Shown piece after piece: positions 24,231-32,403 of a stretch of 64,000 nucleotides of DNA. The translations under genes and the position numbers were made by a program. Each line of letters begins with the position of its first letter. Position 1 is the stretch's first letter. Location of the stretch: assembly GCF_026967795.1 (NCBI RefSeq), contig NZ_JAPVBH010000003.1:248001-312000 (forward strand). Direction: 5' to 3'. The notes below the pieces were generated by a model that worked only from the letters and a program-made list of their open reading frames with translations, made no database searches and had not been told where the DNA came from. The DNA is from Modestobacter sp. VKM Ac-2986. Its GTDB lineage: Bacteria > Actinomycetota > Actinomycetes > Mycobacteriales > Geodermatophilaceae.

Positions 24231-24869
24231 ATGACGCACGGGTTCGACAAGGACTACTGGGAGCAGCACTGGCAGGACCGGCCCAGCGGCCCCGGGTCGA
24301 TGGCCGGCGACCCGCCCCACCCGTACCTGGCCCGCGAGCTCACCGGCCTGGTGCCGGGCACCGCCCTGGACGCCGGCTGCGGCGCGGGCGCCGAGGCGCT
24401 GTGGCTGGCCGCGCAGGGGTGGCAGGTGACGGCCGCCGACATCTCGGCCCAGGCGCTGGCCCGGGCCGCCGAGCGCGCCGCCGCGAGCGGGGCCGGCGAC
24501 CGGGTCCGGTGGGTCGAGGCCGACCTCGGTGCCTGGACGCCGGACACGGAGTTCGACCTGGTGACGACCCACTACGCCCACCCGGCCGGGCCGCAGCTGG
24601 ACTTCTACGACCGCATCGCCTCCTGGGTGGCCCCCGGCGGGACCCTCCTCCTCGTCGGCCACCTGCACACCCACGGCCACAACGGACACGGGCACGGGGG
24701 CGGCCCGCCCGCCGAGGCGTCGGTCACCGCCGCCGCCGTCACCGCCCGGCTGGACGGCGCCGGGTGGACGGTGGAGACCGCCGAGGAGCTGCGGCGCACC
24801 CTCCCCGGCCCGCACGGTTCCACCCGCACCCTGGACGACGTCGTCGTCCGCGCCACCCGCCGCAGCTGA
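24231..24869 (+). CDS. class I SAM-dependent methyltransferase with His-rich loop
   Basis: 212 residues. Motif I is LDAGCGAGAEALWLA (46-60), the acidic end of strand 2 is AADIS (68-72), motif post-I has WVEADLGAW, and motif III is VAPGGTLLLVGH. It belongs to the small TehB/thiopurine-like methyltransferases. The loop after strand 5 has six His in twelve residues (144-155, HLHTHGHNGHGH), unusual for the family and suggestive of metal binding. Substrate unknown. ATG start with GGAGACGGGAG upstream. It converges on the TauE gene 12 bases away. Confidence 0.85.
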   Translation: MTHGFDKDYWEQHWQDRPSGPGSMAGDPPHPYLARELTGLVPGTALDAGCGAGAEALWLAAQGWQVTAADISAQALARAAERAAASGAGDRVRWVEADLGAWTPDTEFDLVTTHYAHPAGPQLDFYDRIASWVAPGGTLLLVGHLHTHGHNGHGHGGGPPAEASVTAAAVTARLDGAGWTVETAEELRRTLPGPHGSTRTLDDVVVRATRRS

Positions 24870-24881
24870 CCAGGGCCGGGC

Positions 24882-25703
24882 TCAGAGCCGGGGGCGCAGC
24901 TCCTCGGTCCACACGTCCCAGCCCAGCCGGGCGATCAGCACGGTCACCACGACCAGGAAGACCACCCGGATGAACCGGCTCCCGCGCGTGGTCGCCGTCC
25001 GGGCACCCAGGTAGCCGCCGACCATGTTGGCCACGCCGAGCATCAGCCCCAGGCCCCAGAACACGGAGCCGTGCGGGACGAAGAACAGCAGCGCACCGAG
25101 GTTGGTCGCGACGTTGACGATCTTGGCCTTGGCACTGGCGGCGAGGAAGTCGTAGCCCAGCAGCGAGACCATCGCGAAGACCAGGAACGAGCCGGTGCCG
25201 GGGCCGAGCACCCCGTCGTAGAAGCCGATGACCAGGCCGACGCCGGCGGCCACCCCGTGGTGCCGGCGGCCGACGTGCCGCAACGCGGTGACCTCCCCCA
25301 GCGCGGGCCGCAGGAGCGTGAACGCCCCGATCCCGACCAGGGCGACCACGATGACCGGCTTGAAGACGGCGGTGGGCAGCAGCGCCGCGATCGAGGCGCC
25401 CCCGAAGCTGGCGGCCAGCGCGATCCCGGCCATCGGCAGGGCCGTGCGCAGGTCGGGGCGCACCCGCCGGTAGAAGGTCACCGCGCTGGTCGTCGTCCCG
25501 AGGACGGCGCCGAGCTTGTTGGTGGCCAGCGCCTGCACCGTGCTCAGGCCCGGCACCAGCAGCATCACCGGCAGCTGGATCAGCCCGCCCCCACCGACCA
25601 CGGCGTCGACGAACCCGGCGGTCAGGCCGGCCAGGAGCACCAGGAGCAGGACCGGGAGGGTCAGCCCGTCGGGCAGCAGGTCGACCGCGAGGACGTCGGT
25701 CAC
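24882..25703 (-). CDS. TauE/SafE-family sulfite/organosulfur exporter
   Basis: 273 residues, GTG start, eight predicted membrane helices in two repeats. The first repeat has GLTAGFVDAVVGGGGLIQLP and ATNKLGAVLGTT; the second has IGFYDGVLGPGTGSFLVF and KAKIVNVATNLGAL. Both are hallmarks of TauE/SafE (DUF81) proteins, which move sulfite, sulfoacetate or related anions across the cytoplasmic membrane. No sulfur gene is adjacent. AGGTTA at 25710-25715 reads TAACCT on the minus strand, a -10-like box seven bases before the GTG, so a leaderless mRNA is possible. Confidence 0.88.
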   Translation of the reverse strand: MTDVLAVDLLPDGLTLPVLLLVLLAGLTAGFVDAVVGGGGLIQLPVMLLVPGLSTVQALATNKLGAVLGTTTSAVTFYRRVRPDLRTALPMAGIALAASFGGASIAALLPTAVFKPVIVVALVGIGAFTLLRPALGEVTALRHVGRRHHGVAAGVGLVIGFYDGVLGPGTGSFLVFAMVSLLGYDFLAASAKAKIVNVATNLGALLFFVPHGSVFWGLGLMLGVANMVGGYLGARTATTRGSRFIRVVFLVVVTVLIARLGWDVWTEELRPRL

Positions 25704-25735
25704 CCGGGGAGGTTAACGGGCAGGTGCAGGCGCTC

Positions 25736-26680
25736 TCAGCGGTAGTTGACGTGCACGTGGTCGAAGTGGTTCTCGGTCACGCCGCCCCGGTCCTCCATCT
25801 GCTTCCACGACCCGCCGGGCGAGCTGAGCATCCGCTGCTCCCAGATGACGTAGGCGACGCCGAGCTCGGACCAGTGCTCGATGTGGTACCGGGTGATCGC
25901 GTCGCCCAGCGCGGCGTTGGTGAGCACCATGTAGTCCAGCGCCAGACCCGACGGGTGGCCGCCGGGGTCGGTGGCGCTGGCCCGGGTGCCCCCCAGGGTG
26001 ATGCTGCCGGCACCGGGCACCGCGGACACGACCTGGTCGGCCGCGGCCTGCACCTGCGGCTTGACGGCGCCGGTGCGGTTGGTGATCCGCGCGACCGCGG
26101 CGACGGCGGCGCTGGAGGCCGCTGCGGCCGTCGTCCGGCGGGCCGGGGCGGGGGCGGCAGCCGGCGCCGCAGCCGCCGTCTCCTCCACCGCCTCCTCGGC
26201 CTCGGCCTTGGCGGCAGCCGCCTCCTCGGCGGCCTCCTCCGCGGCGGCCGCAGCCGCCTTCTCAGCCGCGGCGGCCGCCGCCTCGGCCTCGGCCTGCGCC
26301 TTGGCGGCGGCCTCGGCCTCGGCGGCGAGCCGGGCGGCGGTCTCGGCCTCGACTCGCCGGCGCTCGAGCTCGGCGGTGTCGGCGGCGGCCTGCGCCTGCT
26401 GGGCGGCGGTCTGGGCCGCCTCCCGGCTGCTGCGGCTGGCGGCCAGCTGCTCCAGCGGCGCCAGGTCGCGGGCCGGGTCCGCCGGCGCGGCCTGTCCGGC
26501 CAGGCCGAGCTGCTCGGCCACGCTGACCGGCGCGGTGTCCGGGGCGGCCGTCGCGGCGACCCCGCTGCCGGCGATGCCGGTGACGCCCAGGACGGCGACG
26601 AGCACCGCACCGACGACGGCGGTGCCGAGCAGGGCGCCGGCGGGGGCGCGGCGGGACGAGCGGGTGTCACGGGGGTGCAT
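25736..26680 (-). CDS. secreted coiled-coil protein with ARB_07466-like C-terminal domain
   Basis: 314 residues from ATG 26680. A basic N-terminus and a hydrophobic stretch (15-43, ending VAATAAP) form a signal peptide or anchor. Residues about 75-175 are an Ala/Glu/Lys coiled coil, and an Ala/Pro linker follows. The last 110 residues carry LALDYMVLTNAALGDAI, YVIWEQRM and DRGGVTENHFDHVHVNYR, homologous to the end of the LysM protein at 15011. Coiled coil plus wall domain recalls Rpf- or RipA-like wall remodelling proteins; no catalytic NlpC Cys is present. Expression is probably from the promoter at 26793-26822. The 110-base leader lacks the c-di-AMP motifs. Confidence 0.85.
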   Translation of the reverse strand: MHPRDTRSSRRAPAGALLGTAVVGAVLVAVLGVTGIAGSGVAATAAPDTAPVSVAEQLGLAGQAAPADPARDLAPLEQLAASRSSREAAQTAAQQAQAAADTAELERRRVEAETAARLAAEAEAAAKAQAEAEAAAAAAEKAAAAAAEEAAEEAAAAKAEAEEAVEETAAAAPAAAPAPARRTTAAAASSAAVAAVARITNRTGAVKPQVQAAADQVVSAVPGAGSITLGGTRASATDPGGHPSGLALDYMVLTNAALGDAITRYHIEHWSELGVAYVIWEQRMLSSPGGSWKQMEDRGGVTENHFDHVHVNYR

Positions 26681-26792
26681 GGGTGGTGGTGCTCCGAGGG
26701 GTGCGAGCGCAACCGGGCCGACCCGGCGGGTGGCGGCTGCGGCGGGTGTGCGGGCTCCCCTGCGGGGACGTGCCGACCGGCCGGACCGGCTG

Positions 26793-26822
26793 ACGATAAC
26801 CACCGTTGCCGTTCTGTGACAA
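26793..26822 (-). promoter_or_regulatory. sigma-A-type promoter of the secreted coiled-coil gene
   Basis: On the minus strand: TTGTCA (26822-26817), 18 bases, TATCGT (26798-26793). Both boxes fit the TTGACA / TAnnnT consensus. The transcript would have a leader of roughly 110 bases. Confidence 0.55.
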
Positions 26823-26860
26823 TCCCCGGCGGCGAGTCGCGCCCGCGACCCGCCGCCGGC

Positions 26861-28996
26861 TCAGACCCGGGCGGCCAGGGCGTCGGTCAGCAGCGCGACG
26901 AGCGCCTCGTGCTGCACGTCGGCGGAGGACCCGACCTCCTCGTCGGAGCCGTCCAGCGCCCGGGCGGCCAGCCCGGCCTTGCTGTCGATCAGCTCGGCGA
27001 TCCGTGCGTCGATGGTCTGCGCGGCGATGATCCGCCACGCGGTGACCGGCTCGGTCTGCCCGATCCGGTGCGCCCGGTCGATGGCCTGGGTCTGCTCGGC
27101 GTCGGTCCAGGACAGCTCGGCGAGCACCAGGTTGGAGGCGACCTGCAGGTTCAGCCCCACCCCGGCCGAGGTCAGCGAGCACACGGCGATGGCGACGTCG
27201 GGGTCGTTGACGAAGGCGTCGATGTTGCGCTGGCGGGCGCCCGGCGTCTGGTCCCCGCGGATGGAGGAGAACCGCACGCCCTGCTTGGTGAAGGTCTCCT
27301 CGGCGGTGTCCATGACGTCGATGTGCTTGGCGAAGAACACCACCTTGCCGGCGCTGCGGGCCAGCTGCGCGGCGTAGTCGGCGGCCAGGCCCGCCTTGGC
27401 CTCACCGATGCGCCGCATCATGGAGAACACGTTCTCCCCGGCCTTGGCCGAGGTCGCGTCCTTCTGCTCCCAGCGGGCCACCTGGCGCACCAGGGACTCG
27501 TCGATGCCCTCGACGTCGGTGGCCGACTCGCGCGCGGCCAGCGCGGACTCGTAGCGCTTGACCAGCCGGCGGGCCAGCTCGCGCTCGGCGGCGCGGATCG
27601 ACCGGCCGGCGGCCCCATCGAGCTCGACGGGCAGGTCGGCGATCCGGCGGGCCGGGATGTCGGCCGCCACGTCGACCTTGCGCCGCCGGACGATGCCCTG
27701 CCCGATCACGCAGCGGCGGGCGGCCGGGTAGAAGCCGTGGTCGGCCGGGGTCAGCGCGGTCTCCTCCAGCGCGTCCATCAGCCCGTCCAGCGGCTTGCCG
27801 TCGTCGATCCAGCCGAGGAACTGCCAGATGGCCCGGAAGTCGTCGATGTCGTTGATCAGCGGCGTGCCGGTCAGCGCCATCAGCAGCGGCTTCGGGCTGC
27901 GGGTGCGGATCCGCTCGGAGAGCTCCAGCACGTGCTGCGAGCGCTGCGACGTGCGGTTCTTGATGAAGTGCGCCTCGTCGACGACCATGCCGCGGAAGCC
28001 GAAGTCGCCCAGCCAGCCCACGTGCCGGTCGAGCACCTCGTAGTTGACGACCACGATGTCGGCGAACCCGTCGAGTGTGTCGCCGTTGCCGTTGATGACG
28101 GTGGCCCGGCGGTGCGGGGTCCAGCGGCCGGCCTCGCGCGCCCAGTTGGTCTTGACCACGTTCGGCACGACGACCAGCAGCGGGTAGGCGCCGGCCGCCT
28201 CGGCGGCCAGCAGCGCCTGGGCGGTCTTGCCCAGACCGGGCTCGTCGGCGAGCAGGAAGGTGCGGTGCCCGGCGGCGGCCGCGGCGACCAGCTGCCCCTG
28301 GTGGGCCATCAGCTCCAGGCCCATCGGGGTGAACCGCGAGGTGGGGAAGGGCAGCGGCATGCACGCCGGGTCGCCGGCGCCGGCCCGCTCGAAAGAGCTC
28401 AGCAGCGGGCCGAGCAGCTCCCAGCCGGCCAGCCGGCGCGGCCGGGCCGGGGCCTGCGGGACGGCGGAGAAGTCCGGCGCGAGGAAGGGGTTGGCCAGCT
28501 GCCGGGAGATGACCGACTGCGGCACGACCCGCTCGGGGGCGGCGGTGGGCGTCGCGGCGGCGGCCGGCTCGGCCGGGGCCTCGGGCTCGTCGGCGACCTC
28601 GATGCCGGCGTCGCGCAGCATCTCGCGCTTGAGCCGGTGCGTGGACTCGGGGACGACGGCGTCCTCGGACAGCAGGGCGTAGAGCGCGGAGTCGCGCACC
28701 GCGGTGCGGGCCAGGATGGTGGCGATGCCGTCCAGCCGCTTGAGCTGCTCGGCGCGGCGGGCCTCGCCCAGGTCGGCGGCGGCCTTGACCCGGGCGTGCT
28801 CCTCGCGCACCAGCAGCGCCACGACCTGGAACTTCGCGCGCGCACCGGGGGTCACCGGGCCGCGCTGGGCGGCGGCCTCGACCTCGCGCACGGCGCGGGC
28901 GAGCACGGCCATGACGTCGGCGGGCTCGCGGCTGCGCCGCTTCTCGCGCGCCGGCCCCCGGCGGTTGCCGGTCTGACGCTGGCCTGTTCGAGCCAC
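26861..28996 (-). CDS. SNF2-family DEAD/DEAH helicase-like ATPase (SMARCAL1-like)
   Basis: 711 residues from GTG 28996, which has GAGGAGGAG three bases upstream. The first 220 residues are a helical, Ala/Glu/Pro-rich extension. The SNF2 core follows: LADEPGLGKTAQALLA (Walker A near 252-258), VVPNVVKTNW, VVVNYEVL, VVDEAHFIKN (DEAH 340-343), MALTGTPLIN, then the C-terminal RecA lobe with VVFFAKHIDVMD, SIRGDQTP, SAGVGLNLQ and DRAHRIGQTEPV. These proteins translocate on DNA to anneal or remodel it. No nuclease or methylase domain is fused and no defence gene is adjacent, so a housekeeping repair or annealing role is more likely. Confidence 0.9.
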   Translation of the reverse strand: MARTGQRQTGNRRGPAREKRRSREPADVMAVLARAVREVEAAAQRGPVTPGARAKFQVVALLVREEHARVKAAADLGEARRAEQLKRLDGIATILARTAVRDSALYALLSEDAVVPESTHRLKREMLRDAGIEVADEPEAPAEPAAAATPTAAPERVVPQSVISRQLANPFLAPDFSAVPQAPARPRRLAGWELLGPLLSSFERAGAGDPACMPLPFPTSRFTPMGLELMAHQGQLVAAAAAGHRTFLLADEPGLGKTAQALLAAEAAGAYPLLVVVPNVVKTNWAREAGRWTPHRRATVINGNGDTLDGFADIVVVNYEVLDRHVGWLGDFGFRGMVVDEAHFIKNRTSQRSQHVLELSERIRTRSPKPLLMALTGTPLINDIDDFRAIWQFLGWIDDGKPLDGLMDALEETALTPADHGFYPAARRCVIGQGIVRRRKVDVAADIPARRIADLPVELDGAAGRSIRAAERELARRLVKRYESALAARESATDVEGIDESLVRQVARWEQKDATSAKAGENVFSMMRRIGEAKAGLAADYAAQLARSAGKVVFFAKHIDVMDTAEETFTKQGVRFSSIRGDQTPGARQRNIDAFVNDPDVAIAVCSLTSAGVGLNLQVASNLVLAELSWTDAEQTQAIDRAHRIGQTEPVTAWRIIAAQTIDARIAELIDSKAGLAARALDGSDEEVGSSADVQHEALVALLTDALAARV

Positions 28997-29324
28997 GGAC
29001 TCCTCCTCTGTCGTGCCCGGCACGGCCCCCGGAACGGGGCGCCGCGCCCTCCGCCGGGGCCGGCCGGCACGTCGTCCGGGCACGACCGCGGTGGCCGCTC
29101 CGGGGAGCGACCGGCGACCGGACCCGTGACGGCCGGGACCCGGCGGTCCGCCGACGACGGCAGACCGGAGCCGCCGGTCGGTGACGGGGCAGCGACCACG
29201 CCGGGGTGTCCGTCATCAGGCGGCTGCCGCGTGGTCTGCGCTGGGCACGATGCTAGCGCGCACCACCCGGCGCGGGTCGGGCGACGCCGGGCGGGCCGAC
29301 CCGCACGGGTGGTGGGCGGCGGGC
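28997..29324. other. gene-free stretch between helicase and GntR genes
   Basis: About 330 bases, very rich in CCGG/CGG dyads, with no credible gene. It must hold the helicase promoter (minus strand); ATGCTA at 29250-29255 reads TAGCAT on that strand, a possible -10, but I see no matching -35. Confidence 0.4.
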
Positions 29325-30005
29325 TCAGGCCGGCCCGAGGTCGTCGATCATCGGCTGCAGCAGGGCCGCCATCGTGGCTGCGGCCCGGTCGGGGTCCCGG
29401 TCGGTGACGGCGGCGACGAGCTGGTCGTGCAGCTCGGCGAGGTCGTCGGTGGCGCCCTGCACGTCGTCGTCGAGCACCACCTCGAACACCGTGAGCAGCC
29501 CCTCGTAGACCTCGGTGAGCAGCGCGTTGCCGGTGGCCGCGACGACGGCCCGGTGCAGGGCGGTGTCGGCGCGGGCGCGGTCGGCCGGGCCGCCCTGCGC
29601 CCAGGCGTCCCGGCGGGCGGCCAGCAGCTCCTGCAGCCGGCGCGCGTCGTCGTCGGTGCGCCGGACGGCGGCGATCCGGGCCGCGGCGGCGTCCAGGGCC
29701 AGCCGCAGCTCCAGGCTGTCCCGCCGGGAGGTCGCCGCGACCCGCCGGCCCAGCGAGGCGCGGACGTCGGAGGTGGCGAGCACGAAGGTGCCGCGGCCCT
29801 GCTCCCGGCGGAGGAGGCCGGCCTCGACCAGGGAGCCGATCGCCTCGCGCACGGTGTTGCGGCCGGCGCCGCTCCACCCGACCAGCTCGGACTCGGTGGG
29901 GATCTGCCCGCCGACCGGCCACCGCCCGCTGCTCACCTCGTCGCGGAACAGCTGCGCGACCTGCGTCCCCAGTGCAGCGCGGCGCAGCGTCCGGTCCCCG
30001 GTCAC
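29325..30005 (-). CDS. GntR-family regulator, FadR/FCD subfamily
   Basis: 226 residues, GTG start. Residues 10-75 are the winged helix: LFRDEVSSGRWPVGGQIPTESEL and GRNTVREAIGSLVEAGLLRREQGRGTFV, a very typical GntR reader. The C-terminal FCD domain (85-220) is all-helical, with metal/ligand positions in DTALHRAVVAATGN and ELHDQLVAAVTDRDP (conserved Asp/His pattern). FadR-type repressors sense carboxylates or sugar acids. It starts 3 bases after the MFS gene's stop, so the two form an operon and it probably controls that transporter. Confidence 0.9.
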   Translation of the reverse strand: MTGDRTLRRAALGTQVAQLFRDEVSSGRWPVGGQIPTESELVGWSGAGRNTVREAIGSLVEAGLLRREQGRGTFVLATSDVRASLGRRVAATSRRDSLELRLALDAAAARIAAVRRTDDDARRLQELLAARRDAWAQGGPADRARADTALHRAVVAATGNALLTEVYEGLLTVFEVVLDDDVQGATDDLAELHDQLVAAVTDRDPDRAAATMAALLQPMIDDLGPA

Positions 30006-30008
30006 CGG

Positions 30009-31223
30009 TCAGCCCCGCCCGGAGGTGCCGGCCGGCACGGCGGCCCGCGCGGCGGACTGCGGCCGGCACGCCCACCAGCCGGCGGTCAGGGTGACCAGCA
30101 GCGTGGCGGCCAGCACCAGGTACGTCGCCCGCCAGCTGCCGGTCGCCTGGTCCAGGGCGCCGAGGGCCAGCGGGCCGATGCAGCCGATCCCGTAGCCGAT
30201 GCCCTGCACCAGCCCGGACAGCGCCGACGCCGCGGGGGCGTCGGCGGTGCGCAGGCCGATCAGGGTCAGGGTCAGCGGGAAGGTGCTCACGCCCAGGCCG
30301 AAGGCGGTGGCCCAGCCGAACGCGCCGCCCGCGGGGGCGGTGAGCATGCCCAGGTAGCCCACGGCCATCAGCGCAGCGCAGACCACGACCACCGGGTAGG
30401 GGTTGGCCAGCCGCCCGGCCAGCGGGGGGACGACGAAGGCCGCCAGCAGCCCGAGGCCGGCGAACCAGGACAGCAAGAACGCACTCGAGGTCTCCCCCAC
30501 CCCGGCGTCGGTGTACATCGTGGGCAGCCAGGTGATCAGCGTGTAGACGTGCAGCGACGTCATGGCCATCAGCCCGATCAGCCCCAGCGCCAGCGGCGTG
30601 CGCCAGTGCACGCCGGGACCGGCCGGGCGGGCCGTACCCGGTCCGGCGGGCGCGCGGTCGCGGGCGGCCTGCACCCACAGGACCGCGGCGACGGCGGTGA
30701 ACACCGCCCACACCCCCGACGCCGTCCGCCAGCCGGCGACGGTGGCCAGGGCCAGGGTGACCAGCGGGGCGACGAGCTGCCCGACCTGCAGCAGCACCAT
30801 GTAGACGGTGCTGAGGGTGCGCACCCGGGTCGGGAAGTGGGTCTTGACGATCGGGATGAGCACGACGTTGGAGGCCCCGACGCCGGCGAACAGCAGCACC
30901 GAGGCGCCCAGCAGGGCCGCCGGCGACCAGGCCAGCGCGCGCAGGACGATCCCGGCGGTGGTGGCGATCAGCGCGAGGGCGGCGGTGCGCTCCAGGCCCA
31001 GGCGGCGCACCAGGGCCGGCGCGGTGAAGGCGGACACCGCGAAGCAGGCGGTGACGATGGTGCCGATCGCCCCGGCCACCAGCTGACCGAAGCGCAGCGC
31101 GTCCCCCGCCGTGCCGAGCAGGACGCTGAACCCGGTCACCGCGGTGCGCAGGTTCAGCGCGGTGAGGACGACGGCGGCGAGCACCCCGCGCTGCTCGCGG
31201 ACGTCGGTGGTGGCGGTGGTCAC
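30009..31223 (-). CDS. MFS transporter, CynX/NimT family
   Basis: 404 residues from GTG 31223. Twelve hydrophobic helices. LTALNLRTAVTGFSVLLG at the N-terminus, PIVKTHFPTRVRTLSTVYMV in loop 4-5 and SALSGLVQGIGYGIGC in helix 10 fit the cyanate-permease-like CynX/NimT (CP) branch of the major facilitator superfamily. Members export or import small molecules such as cyanate or nitroimidazoles; substrate unknown. It is the first gene of an operon with the GntR regulator that starts 3 bases downstream. Confidence 0.85.
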   Translation of the reverse strand: MTTATTDVREQRGVLAAVVLTALNLRTAVTGFSVLLGTAGDALRFGQLVAGAIGTIVTACFAVSAFTAPALVRRLGLERTAALALIATTAGIVLRALAWSPAALLGASVLLFAGVGASNVVLIPIVKTHFPTRVRTLSTVYMVLLQVGQLVAPLVTLALATVAGWRTASGVWAVFTAVAAVLWVQAARDRAPAGPGTARPAGPGVHWRTPLALGLIGLMAMTSLHVYTLITWLPTMYTDAGVGETSSAFLLSWFAGLGLLAAFVVPPLAGRLANPYPVVVVCAALMAVGYLGMLTAPAGGAFGWATAFGLGVSTFPLTLTLIGLRTADAPAASALSGLVQGIGYGIGCIGPLALGALDQATGSWRATYLVLAATLLVTLTAGWWACRPQSAARAAVPAGTSGRG

Positions 31224-31230
31224 CGCAGCA

Positions 31231-31261
31231 GTGGACCACACGGAGATGGGATCATGGGATG
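31231..31261. promoter_or_regulatory. candidate operator region before the MFS-GntR operon
   Basis: GTGGACCAC at 31231-31239 is a 4-1-4 dyad resembling the TGGTCnnACCA class bound by FadR-type GntR proteins. Next to it are two direct copies of ATGGGAT (31246 and 31254, period 8). Just 8 bases separate the dyad from the GTG start of the MFS gene. Inference only. Confidence 0.3.
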
Positions 31262-31372
31262 AATCCGCTCGCCCCGCCGCGCAGGGCCGACGGGCCGGGT
31301 CCCGCGCGGGGCAGCCGTGCCGCGGCAGGGACGGCCGGCCGGGACACCGGCGCGACCGTCCTGCCGCGTCGC

Positions 31373-32194
31373 TCAGGCGTCGAAGTCGGTGCTGGTGGTC
31401 AGGTCCGCCCAGGCGTCGGCCTCGGCCAGCTGCGCCCGCAGGACCTCGCGGTAGCTCGTGAGGGCGTCGGTGCCCAGCAGCAGCATCGCCGGGGGCTCCG
31501 GGGACCCGACCGCGGTGAGGATGGCCGTGGCCGCCCTGGCCGGGTCGCCGGGCTGGGTGCCGTGGGCGGTGTCGACCTCCTTGCGGCGCCTGCCGGCGGT
31601 CTCGGCGTAGTCGGCGATCGGCGTCCTCGCCTGGGTCAGCGAGCGGCCGGCGAAGTCGGTGCGGAACCCGCCGGGCTCCACCGCGGTCACCGCGATGCCC
31701 AGCGGCGCCAGCTCGCCACGCAGCGACCCCGTCATGCCCTCCAGCGCGAGCTTGGCCGCCGCGTAGTACCCGGACCCGACCGGCGTGACCTGCGCGCCGA
31801 TCGAGGAGATGTTCACGATCGCGCCGGAGCGGCGGGCCCGCATGCCCGGCAGCACCGCCTTGACCATCGCCACCGCACCGAAGAAGTTGGTGTCGAACAG
31901 CGCCCGGACGTCGGCGTCGTCGCCCTCCTCCACCGCGGCGCGGTACCCGTAGCCGGCGTTGTTGACCAGGACGTCGATGCCGCCGAACCGCTCCTCCGCG
32001 CGCCGGACGACGTCGGTGACCTGCTCGGGGACGGTGACGTCGAGCGCCGCGGTGAGCGCGTGCTCGCCCGCCAGGTCGGCGACCGCGGCCTGGTCGCGCG
32101 CGGTGACGACGGCGTCGTGGCCGGCGGCCAGCACCGCCTCGGCGAGCGCGCGGCCGAGGCCGGTGGAGCAGCCGGTGATGAGCCAGGTGGACAT
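31373..32194 (-). CDS. short-chain dehydrogenase/reductase (SDR)
   Basis: 273 residues from ATG 32194 (GAGAGGAA upstream; the frame extends to 32365 but crosses the TetR operators). Classical SDR: TGCSTGLGRALAEAV is the NAD(P) loop, LVNNAGYGY the NNAG motif, INISSIGA-type strand 5 (IVNISSIGAQV) with the catalytic Ser, YYAAAKLALEGM the Tyr-x3-Lys pair, and VEPGGFRTDF follows. A 3-oxoacyl or alcohol oxidoreductase of unknown substrate, cytoplasmic. Divergent from a TetR gene, with two operators in between, so probably repressed by it. Confidence 0.9.
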   Translation of the reverse strand: MSTWLITGCSTGLGRALAEAVLAAGHDAVVTARDQAAVADLAGEHALTAALDVTVPEQVTDVVRRAEERFGGIDVLVNNAGYGYRAAVEEGDDADVRALFDTNFFGAVAMVKAVLPGMRARRSGAIVNISSIGAQVTPVGSGYYAAAKLALEGMTGSLRGELAPLGIAVTAVEPGGFRTDFAGRSLTQARTPIADYAETAGRRRKEVDTAHGTQPGDPARAATAILTAVGSPEPPAMLLLGTDALTSYREVLRAQLAEADAWADLTTSTDFDA

Positions 32195-32343
32195 GGGCTT
32201 CCTCTCGCAGGGGTGCACGGGCTCTCGATGGCGCCGACCTCCCGGCCGGCACCGCACGCTCTCCCCTGCCCGCCCCGGCGCCGGCGAACCTCCGCGGAGC
32301 TGAGGGAGACCGGCCGGACGACCCCACCCGTGTGAGCGAACCC

Positions 32344-32383
32344 ACCGACCGATCTGGTCGGTCAACCGACCGAAGTGGTCGGT
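32344..32383. promoter_or_regulatory. two tandem TetR operators ACCGACC-N5-GGTCGGT
   Basis: ACCGACC-GATCT-GGTCGGT (32344-32362) and ACCGACC-GAAGT-GGTCGGT (32365-32383): two perfect 7-5-7 dyads whose centres are 21 bases apart, two DNA turns, so two dimers would bind the same face. They sit between the SDR and TetR genes, immediately before TACGGT (32391-32396), a likely -10 that would give a leaderless tetR mRNA. Autorepression and repression of the SDR gene are expected. Confidence 0.85.
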
Positions 32384-32403
32384 AGGCGGCTACGGTCGTA
32401 CCC

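Noticed and set aside
26681-26792. A second c-di-AMP riboswitch in the leader of the secreted coiled-coil gene
   Set aside because: A GGGGAGCCCGC block is present, but the GGTGAA and CCGAACCCG blocks that define the class are missing.
26861-29324. SNF2 helicase as the core of a phage-defence island
   Set aside because: No methylase, nuclease, PLD or DISARM/Dnd-type partner lies next to it. The neighbours are metabolic and regulatory genes.
25724-29407. A 1227-residue plus-strand open frame, and other frames of 700-1100 residues (for example 5482-8517, 2754-5705, 28852-31239, 32362-35244)
   Set aside because: They lie opposite well-recognised genes and consist of Arg/Gly/Pro/His/Asp-rich low-complexity sequence with no motif. 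Long antisense frames are expected where stop codons are rare at high GC.
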